64,000 nt of DNA. Origin: Prochilodus magdalenae. Lineage: Eukaryota > Chordata > Actinopteri > Characiformes > Prochilodontidae. Made by a program: the position numbers and the translations under genes. The stretch is taken from the NCBI GenBank assembly GCA_024036415.1, contig JAMWET010006964.1, positions 62,001 through 126,000 on the forward strand, given 5' to 3'. Within the stretch, counting starts at the first letter, position 1. Every line of letters starts with the position of its first letter. A model generated the notes under the pieces. The model was not told the DNA's origin, made no database searches, and was given only the letters and a program-made list of their open reading frames with translations. This document shows positions 34,810-43,979 of the stretch, piece by piece.

Positions 34810-34916
34810 AATTTTCCTGTTCCACTTTAAATGGTGCTGCTCTTACAATTTGGCACCTAAGGCATTATGATACTGTTGCATCACTTAAGGTGGAACGGGA
34901 AAATTCAAACAAGAAT
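34810..34916. mobile_element. Short palindromic MITE
   Basis: CAAATTTTCCTGTTCCACTT with AAATGGTGC on the left mirrors CACTTAAGGTGGAACGGGAA with AATTC on the right. The same ends occur at 8279-8357, and half copies at about 35240-35270 and 60310-60350. Confidence 0.75.
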
Positions 34917-34917
34917 T

Positions 34918-35180
34918 GGAGCAGTCGTGGGCTGGAGGTTAGGGAACCAGCCTTGTGACCGGGGGGTCGCTGGTTCGATTCCCTGAGCCTACAGTAACGA
35001 CTGAGGTGCCCTTGAGCAAGTCACCTAACCCCCAACTGCTCCCCGTGTGCCGTGGATAGGGCTGCCCACCGCTCCGGGTAAGTGTGCTCACTGCCCCCTG
35101 GTGTGTGTTTGTGGTGTTTCACTTCACGGATGGGTTAAATGTGGAGACTAAATTTCCCCACTGTGGGATCAACAAGAGAT
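34918..35180 (+). mobile_element. tRNA-derived SINE
   Basis: A-box-like GTGGGCTGGAGGTTAGGGA and B box GGTTCGATTCC, about 35 bp apart, form an internal RNA polymerase III promoter. The body reads CCCTTGAGCAAGTCACCTAA, GTGTGCTCACTGCCCCCTGG and GGGTTAAATGTGGAGACTAA, a widespread teleost SINE body. Confidence 0.85.
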
Positions 35181-35390
35181 AAAAATCTAAAAAAGAAACT
35201 GGCTAATAAGAAACTGAATGTCAGCACTAGAATGTAACTGCTGCACCATTTAGAGTAGAACGAGGAAATTTGCACAAGAAGCTGGCGAACAAAAAGCCCC
35301 ATAGTTTGAATGCTGGTAGTGTTTTTGATAAGGAGATTTAATCTATCAAAATGTCCTACCTGAAGCTAGCATGTGGTTTGTCCATGTGTA

Positions 35391-35565
35391 ACCTGACCAC
35401 TTACAAAGGCCAGACTTGGGCCAAAAGTACTGAGGTGTTAGTAAACCAAACACTGACCTGATGGGCCATGACTTTTAAGCCATGTTTAACCCGACCACTT
35501 ATATCTGCCAGACTTGGGCCAAAGGGCTGAGCTATAACTACATCAAACACTGACCTGATGCAGTA
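35391..35565. repeat. Two tandem copies of an about 97-bp segment
   Basis: GACCACTTACAAAGGCCAGA + CTTGGGCCAAAA... and GACCACTTATATCTGCCAGA + CTTGGGCCAAAG... are each followed by AAACACTGACCTGATG. This is a local duplication in intergenic DNA. Confidence 0.7.
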
Positions 35566-36034
35566 TAATAGTGCTGTGGCCCTTTACTTTACCACATTGT
35601 TGGGTCATAACATTGACACCATAGTTGGCACTCAAGGTTTTTGCAAGGTCCTGTTCAAAACAATTACAGCTGTCCAGCATCTGGGCAAATTCTAGCCTAA
35701 TATCTGCCCGGCAGTCACCAACACTCACAGGTGAAAGCCTGAATTGGCCCAACACTGTCTGCTGTTGAAAGCCTGCTCCTTTAAATGTGTCTCCGGTCCG
35801 TTCAGTGCTGTTAGATCGATTGAAATGTTGTAGAAATGGCCATGTCCTCAGCGGTACCCACTTTACAGTATTCTCATGATTGTGGATGCTGTGCTGAGTG
35901 CACATTTTTGTTTTTCGCTGCAGATGCACTTTAGATTAATAGAGTATGCTGGACCTGGGGACTTTGATGGGGGTGAGTCACACTCAGAGTTTATGGGCCA
36001 GGTAAGTGCCCTCTGGACCTTTATAGTACTGCAG

Positions 36035-36186
36035 TGGTCATAGCAATTGGTCAGGGCTACTCGAGCACGGCGCCTCTACATCACATTGCTTATAAAGTCG
36101 CTCTGTGTGAGGACGTCTCCGTCTCAGCACCGCAGCACAGTGCTACGTACACCTGGAACAACCAACAGATCGCCAACAGCTTTAAG
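36035..36186 (+). pseudogene. Isolated exon resembling the Ig region of semaphorin 7A
   Basis: Acceptor TATAGTACTGCAG, donor AAG|GTAAGA. The open frame contains GYSSTAPLHHIAYKVALCED and SAPQHSATYTWNNQQIANSF. From memory, human SEMA7A has an APLQKV...HATYSW stretch at the matching place, after its PSI domain and at the start of the Ig domain. An Ig-like Cys-(15)-Trp spacing is visible. No sema-domain exons or downstream Ig exon are seen within several kilobases, so I read it as a gene remnant. The similarity is short and may be chance; codon use and borders look exon-like. Confidence 0.35.
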
Positions 36187-36561
36187 GTAAGAGGTAAGAT
36201 GATATGCTGCTGTATCATGTGTCTGTTTTGCAGTGTTGTTGTTGAGACTGAATCAGCATGTGTATGTATAAGGAGTAGAAAAGTTGCGGTGCAGGAACTA
36301 CTAAACTACACTACTGAATTCGGACATCAGTAAACAAACAAGCGCAGAAAAGAAGCCAACTGTACATTCTTGGTGGTTTGGATATAAGTTGAATGGCACC
36401 ATCTAAAGCAAATTAGTTTGGTATCAGGAATTTTAACTAGTTTGACATACGGGTTGGGGGAGGGGGATTGAAAACTGGAAATAAACATCAGAAAGTTTTA
36501 GGATTTTGAAAAATATCAACAGTGTTACATTTTTTTTTATTTAATTTAAAAAATTTAAGCA

Positions 36562-36690
36562 GATTTTGTATCTCCAAAATAGTAACTTCACTTGCATTTT
36601 GCCCTGGAAGCTAATGTAACAAGATTCTTTCCTATAATTTTTGAATAAAAAAGTAAAAAATGGAGATACAATGTGTTCAGACAAATGTAG
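36562..36690. mobile_element. MITE (short inverted copy of the 13261-13507 family)
   Basis: TTTTGTATCTCCAAAATAGT on the left and AAAATGGAGATACAATGTGT + TCAGAC on the right correspond to the family ends in reverse orientation. Interior matches are weak. Confidence 0.5.
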
Positions 36691-36699
36691 TGGATTTGC

Positions 36700-37869
36700 T
36701 ATAATCATCAGAACTTTGTTTTAAATTAGAGTTCATGCTAACATTGCAAAGATTCTGCTATTCTCTCCAATTATTTTTCTGATAAACATGTATTAAAATA
36801 AATAAGAATGTAAAATAACATTATCACTAGTTGTTTCAGAGTTCTGTTATCTCTACTGGCTCCGAATTACAATCAAAAATCAAAGATTTCAATTATATTA
36901 AAGCATTAAAGGTATAAAATGACTTACAGACATACAAAACCAGTGCAACTTTACACATGTATATAATTCTAAATTAGTATTATGGGGAATGTTAATGAAT
37001 TGTTGATGAGCTGTAGATGCTTCTAAAATTATTGCATGAAGTTAATATACATAAGTTAATATACATAATGTCCTGTATGTCAAAAGCCACAATCACATCA
37101 GGAGAGACAACACTAAAAGAATGTACTATAAATAGAGAATTTCAGTTTATGATTTATATTTGCATTTTTGTTGCTAAAACATGTGCATCACTGAATAATC
37201 TGCATTGAATATATACAGTGTAATCGCATGTAAAACAGTATCACAAATTTTAATATAAAACACTTGAGCATTTGGCAGTGTGTGTTATTATGATTGTTTA
37301 TTATTACTATGATTTATTTTTTATTATTATGACTCTTTGGGGATTTTGCCATGATTTAATTTGACTGTATTTATATATTTACCACTATAAGATTATTTGA
37401 TGTGGGCCAGAACTTTCCTTAATTTAAAAAATTTCTAAACAGAAATGTGGTGGGACAGATTATTGTAGTCAGACACTCTAAACAGGGAATGAAGATTTTT
37501 TTGTGGATTACATTCAAAAATACTCAAAGATTTTTTATTGTTTTATTTCATTTTTGAATTCCCACAGTCAATTACAATAGAGTGTAACATCAGCAACAGA
37601 TGATTCTGCACCTTCAGATAGATCTATCGCAATGCGCCGGTGCATTTTACGCTGTAGTAAAATGAGTAAATTATTATTTCACATTTTCTCAGAGGAAATG
37701 TGATCTGGTTGATGTGGCTTCAACTGTAGTTGATTCCATGCTGCATTACTCGCTCATCTCAAGCAAATGTCACATAGGGAATTTTTTACTTCCTCTTCAG
37801 GACGAAAACGACCCTGCTTTATTTTCAGTCTGTCTGTTTACAGCATCACTCCGGGTTACAGGACTACAG
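36700..37869. other. Intergenic / upstream of the osteocrin-like gene
   Basis: A/T-rich DNA with no recognisable repeat or exon. The frame of the osteocrin-like exon stays open back to an upstream ATG at 37714, but that extension lacks a signal peptide at its start and is not used here. Confidence 0.5.
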
Positions 37870-37971
37870 ATGGGGAAGCTGTTCTGTTCCCTCGTTCTGG
37901 TGCTGGTGCTGGGGTCAGTGTGGTCTGATGACAGTCAGGCTGTGCGCACTGAGGCCGATTCTCTAAGAGAG
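37870..37971 (+). CDS. osteocrin-like exon 1 (signal peptide)
   Basis: ATG at 37870 was chosen because the hydrophobic core (LVLVLVLG) follows it directly; ends SLRE|GTAACT in phase 0. Confidence 0.7.
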
Positions 37972-39180
37972 GTAACTTCAGTATGACATGGTCTGATTTC
38001 CTCTGTGCCTTTCACAACAGACCTCATGCACTGCATCCGAAACTGTGTACTACACACAGTCGTATGTCACACTCTCTTTATCTCTTAGAGTTTAACAGGC
38101 TGTTTTTAATTTGCATTTACGACTAATATATGTAAATGAGCTCTGTTCTGATTGGCTACATTGAATTCAGTATAGGCTGAAATGACAGGCTGAATAGACA
38201 GATTTATATCAATTCAAAACAGGACGTGCATGCAGGTAAATGAATAAGTCTTAGAATGAACAAGCACTCCGTAGTGAATCCCTCATTAACTTGAGTCCCC
38301 ATTGTCCACTTGGTTTGTGTGCAGTTGTTGGAGTTGATAAGGTCAACAGCTCGTGGAAACAGACAGCCTGCCGAGGACACAGGGCTGGATGGCTCTCCAG
38401 ACGAGCAATGGACAGACACTGAGTCTATGGAAAAGAGAAACCTCCCTCGTCTCGGAGTGTCTGTTTACAGGCCATTGGCATCCAGGGTCCAGAGCAGGTG
38501 CGTGTACTATGATCACTGTGCCACAGCATGATGTATACCGCATGTGTACATCCATCAGTGGAGAGTGCTTAACCACAACGCCTCATTATAGTAATCCCCG
38601 GTATAATACTTCACAGCCTCAACATGGTAAACAGTAAAATGTGACCATGTTTCATTATAATCACTGTGTCACCTTAGGAGCTCCATAAGTCCTGTTTCAA
38701 CAGTGAAGAAAATGTTTGTATTGAGGCCATGGATTATTATATTCTGGCTATTAATTACTATATTGAAGCCCCAGTGTACTATTTTGAAGACACGGTTTGC
38801 TTTCTAAAGGCCACATAATACTAGTTACAAGTTAAACCAACTGTTCAAGTGCATAACTTAGCACATTAAGGCCACAAATTACAATATTATGGCCAAATTA
38901 TTATATAGAGGCTAAAAACTAGACCACGTAAACAACTATATCACGTCCCGGCCACACCTTATTACCACATAGTTGTCAAGTTAGGGACCGTGTAGCCTTT
39001 TATCTTCCCTTGTCTTCTTTTCATCAATCTAAAATTGCCAGTTTTTTTTCACTGTGCTTTCTGTGTAAACTTAGCTTTGCTTTCTCCTTCTGTCGTCTCT
39101 GTGTGGTCAGTAAGAGCATGGACGCATCCAGGGACCGCTTTTACTATCCAGCAGAAAGGATGGCCAGACTTCATGGTTGA
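37870..39180 (+). CDS. Osteocrin (musclin)-like secreted peptide precursor, 3 exons
   Basis: Exons 37870-37971, 38325-38497 and 39111-39180 splice in frame (phases 0, then 2) to a 114-residue protein. Residues 1-19 are a signal peptide (MGKLFCSLVLVLVLGSVWS). A dibasic KR (within TESMEKR) would release a C-terminal peptide starting NLPRLGVSVYRPLASRVQSS and ending DRFYYPAERMARLHG. Human OSTN has the same plan: signal, LLxELxS-like helix (here LLELIRS), KR cleavage, and a final RFGIPMDRIGR motif that binds the natriuretic clearance receptor NPR3; here RFYYPAERMAR. The neighbours support it: from memory, human OSTN lies beside UTS2B and CCDC50 in the same orientations as this gene, uts2 and ccdc50. 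The sequence is divergent and of unknown function, so it may be an ohnologue of ostn rather than ostn itself. Confidence 0.7.
38325..38497 (+). CDS. osteocrin-like exon 2 (propeptide, KR site)
   Basis: Acceptor TTTGTGTGCAG, donor AGCAG|GTGCGT. It reads LLELIRSTARGNRQPAEDTG, an acidic stretch, then MEKR|NLPRLGVSVYRPLAS. It exits after two bases (AG). Confidence 0.68.
39111..39180 (+). CDS. osteocrin-like exon 3 (C-terminal motif, stop)
   Basis: Acceptor with a good pyrimidine tract (CTTTCTCCTTCTGTCGTCTC..GTCAG). After the split Ser it reads KSMDASRDRFYYPAERMARL then HG and TGA. Confidence 0.68.
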
Positions 39181-39906
39181 GAAATGGCCGATGCCAGTGC
39201 CTGCTGCCAACCTCCCATTCATCAACATGTAGTTCTACAGTTCTTCCTGCATGACCCCTGCATGTTACACGAGGTGGACAGAGCAATCAGTATTGTTGGT
39301 TTAATTAAATAATCACACTATTAGTAGAAGTAGCCTCAACCTGAGAAGAAACTGGGTAGGACCGAGGTCGAATACATGTTAAGAGTTCTATATAGAAGTT
39401 CTGTACATCCAGAAACTGTAATCTGAAAATTGCTGGGGTGGAACAGAGTAGAATTCAGTTGATCCCAAAACTGAATTTGGTACTGAAGGTGAAGTACTTA
39501 ATTGGAAGTAAGTAGCTCCTTTTATCTAAAATGTGCTCATGTATATGGAGAATTAGTAATATTTCCAATTACCTCAAACCCAAACTTTCACCTCAGTACA
39601 TATCACTAATTAACTGCTGTATAACTAGCTGCTACCAACCTCTGCATGTGATATCACTGATCAGCAGTGGAATGATTTGGTGCGGCTACAAAAGAGATTT
39701 TATGATGATGCTCCTAACTAGAGTTATTTAAAACTGTAGACCTTGTTACAGATGTAGGTGACTAGAATTAGGTGACTTGCCTTAGGATTCTTATTAGTAT
39801 AGTAGCATGATATGTATGCCTGTTGAACCCCCTGTCTTTGGTGTAGTACAGTATTGCCTATACGTCTCGCTTTCTGTTTCAGGGATAATGAACTAAAAGA
39901 TCACAC

Positions 39907-39912
39907 AATAAA
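39907..39912 (+). terminator. Poly(A) signal, osteocrin-like gene
   Basis: AATAAA about 730 bp after the stop at 39180; no earlier AATAAA is seen. It lies only 20 bp from the opposite-strand signal of uts2. Confidence 0.5.
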
Positions 39913-39931
39913 GCTTTTCTTAATGTAATCG

Positions 39932-39937
39932 TTTATT
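39932..39937 (-). terminator. Poly(A) signal, uts2
   Basis: TTTATT on the + strand is AATAAA on the minus strand, about 300 bp after the uts2 stop. The two convergent genes therefore end almost on top of each other. Confidence 0.6.
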
Positions 39938-40239
39938 TGTGGTCACCATACACACAGTACACCTGAACCGTAACCGGTAAAACCAAACAATTCCGTATCA
40001 TTTATCAGGCAACTCTTACAGCCTAGCACAGATCGTCAGTGTGCAAAAATAGAAACTTCCCGAGAACAAACTGGACAAGTGTCTCTCATTAATTATAATT
40101 TGAGGAAAAGGAATGTGAGAGAGAGTATGTATTGTGTGAATGCGCATTGGTGTAGGTGTTATGTATATGTACACATGTCTGGATATTCTGAATCTGAAGC
40201 CCTGTCTCCTAGCCCTGTGAGTTATGTCCAATGCCGCTG

Positions 40240-40353
40240 TTAAACACAGTACTTCCAGAAGCAGTCGGCTCCATTGGCTCTCTTCCTGTAGGGCCGCTTA
40301 ATGCCGAGCAGATGACCAAGAGAGGTTAAATGGCCCGACTTCTCCAGCAGAAC
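40240..40353 (-). CDS. uts2: uts2 exon 4: mature urotensin II and stop
   Basis: Acceptor TTTTACTCCCCAG; reads VLLEKSGHLTSLGHLLGIKR then PYRKRANGADCFWKYCV and TAA. Two basic sites are visible, KR at residue 19-20 and RKR at 23-25 of the exon. Confidence 0.96.
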   Translation of the reverse strand, partial: VLLEKSGHLTSLGHLLGIKRPYRKRANGADCFWKYCV

Positions 40354-43300
40354 CTGGGGAGTAAAATTTATTGACATGTTTTAATCTAATATTCACATTT
40401 GAGTCTATTACAAATGAAGGGTTCTCTGCCAAACATATTTCCCCTCTCTGTGGGCCCGCAGCCTCTATCTACAGCCTAAGGGGCACAATTTGTGTTGGTG
40501 GTCATGCTCTAGGCTTTCATCTGTGGGCCATTTCCGATCACAGAGCTGGATACTGTTCTCTCAGTAGCATAACCTGCCAGTATCTTGCCAGTGTTAGTGC
40601 TGTGCTAGTAGTCCACCAATCAAAAGTGGGTCTTTGGTCCAACATTGCCCAGTGGTGAATGAGGTAGGACATACCTGAAAAACTGTGCAACCACAGAAGA
40701 ACTATTTTTGGTTCTGTAAAGTACCATGTTGGACAAAGACAATCGTGAGTAAACTAAAAAATCTTTAAAGCTTTAAAAGACATTCACCTCATCTTCACAT
40801 GCTAAAAGGTGCAACATTTAAAGGTTCTTCTTCCAGGAAGCTCACCCTTTTTATTTGGAAACGTGGTTCTCTAAAGCAGTGTTTCTCAACCCCTGTCCAA
40901 GAGACTGACCTGACATAACTTCCCCACTCAGGGTTACAGGGGGTGTGTTAAAGCATGTAATCCACTAAAATGTGCAGCACAGGGTTCCTCCAGGCCCAAG
41001 GTTGAGAAACACTGCTTTAAAGAACCAGCTACTGATAGTTCTTTGGGGAACCAAACATGTTCCTGTTGCACTGGCTAAAGAACTTGGACACCTGTATGTT
41101 TAAAAGGCTTATATTTGGTTTTCCTTGTTTTGTATATCCTTCCTTGATGTTCACATATGCCATCTGTGTGGTTTATGTACTATTGCACAACCTCTACAAC
41201 CTTGCGCCTCATACACTTATTAGATGCACATATGCTGATTTTCATAATCACCACAGAAACACTGAATGGGCTACCTTTGAGCTTTCATGCCAAATGTTTT
41301 CATCTCACCTCTTTTGGAGCTTGATTAGGTAGCAGGTCCGTCACTCTGACACCTTATAAAGGAAAAGCTAGAGTTAATGTCTGAAACAGAGCTATGAAAG
41401 GAATATGAAAGAAAATATGAGAAAATCAGCAAAAGGCTTGAATAAATCAAATAACATGTCACAGGCTATCGCGCTGGCTTTAGTGAGTTATGAAGATAAG
41501 AAGAACATTCATAGTCAGCAGTCTCACCCTCTCTGGAGAGCAGTGGGGAGTAACCCAAAGCTGCAGCCCTCTGGAGGAGGCTGCTCACATCCGACACGGA
41601 GAGTTCCTCTGCTCCTCCCTCCTCTGAGTCTGAAACGTCAAGCCACAATGCTATCACTGCTGAAGTCTAATGGATTTTTTTTCCTTACTCCAGCTGTATT
41701 TCTGGACGGATTTCCTAGACCATACAACTCAGGCTCCAAAAGCCATGTAGCATCATCTGGTTCTTTAGTGCCTATATTATTGCCTGACTATACAGTAGAA
41801 ATGAATTCAAGATGCCCCAATTTTCATGCAACTATGACTATGACCAACAAGAAACTATAATGTACATGGAATGTAATACTGACCAGTGAAACACTGCCCA
41901 GATTTCTGAAATGAAAACAGGGGACATTTCCAGTTCAGCTGTTAATATAGATTTAAAATATCATATTTTGGTATCTATGAATTAAAAAATGCCAGTTCCA
42001 GTTGACTTGAGTATAAAATTTGGTTCCAACTATGCAACTTTGGAATAAAGTTCCAAAATAAAATTAAAATAAAACAGTTTTCAAATTTATTAAGTCTAGT
42101 AGTTTGTGCAGGGATGAGGCAGGGACATGTTTACTGCTGATGATTCACTGATCCTATCAACCCATAATTCATATTCATATTAAATATACCCAGCAAAAAG
42201 AGACCCATGGCTATAGCCCAAAAGCCAGACCCTAAACACACCCTTGTACTAGCTCCAGTTCTGTTCAGAGACGGCTGCTATTAACATATGACATATGTCA
42301 TACATGTCTAGCTGATAAAATGATGCAGGCTTTTAAAAACTATGAACTTTTTGTAGGCATGGTAACTACATTATGGGCCACTTGTGGCTCACCACTAAAA
42401 CATTCGGCTTTGGATATGAAGCTTGCGGGTTAGATCCCAACATCTTCTATCACTGCAAGACATCTCTGCAAGAGGATCCTCTGTGTGTTTGGTATCTACA
42501 TTCTAGGAGACTGTATGTTTATACAAGTCAGAAGCGTCAAGCAAGTGTCAGAAGTGGTTAGTAGATAGCAGCAGCCCCCCCTGTTGGCCAAAACAAGCTC
42601 AACATGGGATAGATGCCTTCCCTTCTGCTCCGCTCCGAAGAATTTCATGGGATCTGCGTGTTTAATTCACAGTTAAACCGGGGACATTTCTGGGGACAGC
42701 TCCAGCCGGGCCTGAAAACAGGGACATCTGGCCACCCAAGCACAAAGTCTATTCCAAACTCAGCTACACAGTCTGCTAGCCCAAAATTCTACTTTCTCCA
42801 CAACCTCGCTCCAGCTTCTCCCTGGGCACCTTAATTTCTACAGCAATGCTGAAATACTGCTACCCTTAAAAAAGATTCAGAAATGGCACTTGATTTGGAC
42901 ATCCGGTTCTACGAGAGACCATTAATTCGCTGGCGCAGTGGTCACCAATCCTAGTCCTGGAGAGCTATCTTCCTGCAAGGCCTTGTTCCTTCTTCCAAAG
43001 GCCCTAATTGACTGGATCAGATGTATTAGAGTTAAGTAAGGGTCTGTCCAGGACTAAGGTTGGAGACCACTGGTTTAGAGCAATAGTCACCAAGACCATC
43101 CTCCTGGAGATCTATACTTTCCTGCAGTGTAGAGTTTAGTTTCAGTTTTTTTTAGTACCTGCATCTAACATGTTTCCATCCTTTTACTACAACTATCGCA
43201 TCTGATTCAGTGAATCAAGGAGCGGTTAGCTGGGACAGCAACTAGGCTAAAAACTTAAATAATACTTTATTAACTTTAAAAACTTTTAAAAACTTTAATA

Positions 43301-43881
43301 ATAATACACGGTTCTTCATATGCAAGTTCTTCACCCTCACGTACCGCACGAGAACCATCCCTTAAAAAACAGCCATCCATTTAAAGGTTCTTTAACGAAC
43401 CTGTTATTATTCTTCTATTGTCAGTGATCCATATAGACTATTTGGGGACCTTTATGTTGAGTAAAGAACATCTTCGGGTGAGTTTTAGAAAATAAAAGCA
43501 CTGTGAAGGAGAATAGATCAATCTACAGAGAAACAGGTTTTGGTTCCCTAGCGATGCTTTAAAGAATCATGTTCGTAAATGAGACGGGTAAGTGTGAAGA
43601 ACCTCAGCATTATACAATGGTATGTACAGATGAAACCCATTCTTAGGCCCATACCTCAAGGACAAGAACTTTTTAGGAAACTTTAATTTTAATAGATAGA
43701 TATAATAGATTCTACATGAACAGAATGTCATTAAGTCATTATGAAGAGTAGTTGGGTTGGAAAGTTTGCACTTACCTGGTACAGAGTAAGGCATGTCAGC
43801 CGAGTCTGAAACAGGATGTGCCAGCAGTGGGCTGATGGAGAGCAGGAGAAGAGCCCATGAGAGGAGCATGTTACAGATCAT
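40240..43881 (-). CDS. uts2: Prepro-urotensin II, complete, 4 exons
   Basis: Exons (minus) 43881-43776, 41629-41528, 41352-41309 and 40353-40240 have AG/GT borders and phases 1, 1, 0, giving a 121-residue precursor. Residues 1-21 are a signal peptide (MICNMLLSWALLLLSISPLL). The C-terminus is ..IKRPYRKR|ANGADCFWKYCV: a basic cleavage site followed by the invariant urotensin ring CFWKYC. Urotensin II is a cyclic neuropeptide hormone acting on UTS2 receptors, made in teleosts by the caudal neurosecretory system and spinal neurons. The Asp before the ring is typical of UII, not of URP (ACFWKYCV in mammals). UTS2 is near CAMTA1 in human, which agrees. Exact processing (after KR or KRA) cannot be fixed from sequence. 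Confidence 0.95.
40871..41022. mobile_element. MITE in uts2 intron 3
   Basis: Ends CTAAAGCAGTGTTTCTCAAC and GTTGAGAAACACTGCTTTAA are an almost perfect inverted pair around a 110-bp core. Confidence 0.85.
41309..41352 (-). CDS. uts2: uts2 exon 3 (44 bases)
   Basis: Acceptor CTTTTCCTTTATAAG, donor AAAGAG|GTGAGA. Completes a Gly codon then reads VRVTDLLPNQAPKE. Its 44 bases convert phase 1 to phase 0, exactly what exon 4 requires. Confidence 0.8.
41528..41629 (-). CDS. uts2: uts2 exon 2
   Basis: Acceptor TTGACGTTTCAG, donor GAGG|GTGAGA. Completes Asp then reads SEEGGAEELSVSDVSSLLQR and AAALGYSPLLSRE. It is part of the propeptide. Confidence 0.85.
42935..43072. mobile_element. MITE in uts2 intron 1
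   Basis: Ends CAGTGGTCACCAATCCTAGT + CCTGGA and TCCAGGACTAAGGTTGGAGA + CCACTG are inverted repeats. A degenerate half copy follows at about 43080-43140 (AATAGTCACCAAGACCATCC). Confidence 0.8.
43776..43881 (-). CDS. uts2: uts2 exon 1: start and signal peptide
   Basis: ATG at 43881 on the minus strand; reads MICNMLLSWALLLLSISPLL then AHPVSDSADMPYSVP and donor CAG|GTAAGT after one base of a codon. The upstream TATA box supports this start. Confidence 0.92.
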
Positions 43882-43971
43882 CTCTGGTGCGATGTTACCT
43901 TACCAAACTGTGCCGGTCCACTTAGAAGAGTCAAAACTCTGGGAGTGTGGCAACTAAAACGGACCCTGAGG

Positions 43972-43978
43972 TTATATA
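43972..43978 (-). promoter_or_regulatory. TATA box of uts2
   Basis: The minus strand reads GGCGGTATATAACCTCAG, with TATATAA about 92-97 bp before the ATG. That would place the transcription start near 43940-43950 and give a 5' UTR of about 60 bases, usual for neuropeptide genes. Confidence 0.7.
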
Positions 43979-43979
43979 C

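Noticed and set aside
35543..35929. 128-codon minus-strand frame
   Set aside because: No family recognised; borders a local duplication and lies in repeat-bearing intergenic DNA; probably chance or a transposon relic.
39111..39180. Alternative reading of the small precursor as melanin-concentrating hormone (because of VYRP)
   Set aside because: The two MCH cysteines are absent and the C-terminal motif and gene neighbours fit osteocrin better.
40240..43881. Calling the urotensin gene URP (uts2b) because ccdc50 and an osteocrin-like gene are neighbours
   Set aside because: The peptide has the UII-type Asp before the ring and a longer extension, and camta1 is adjacent as for UTS2; the neighbour pattern is better explained by block duplication.
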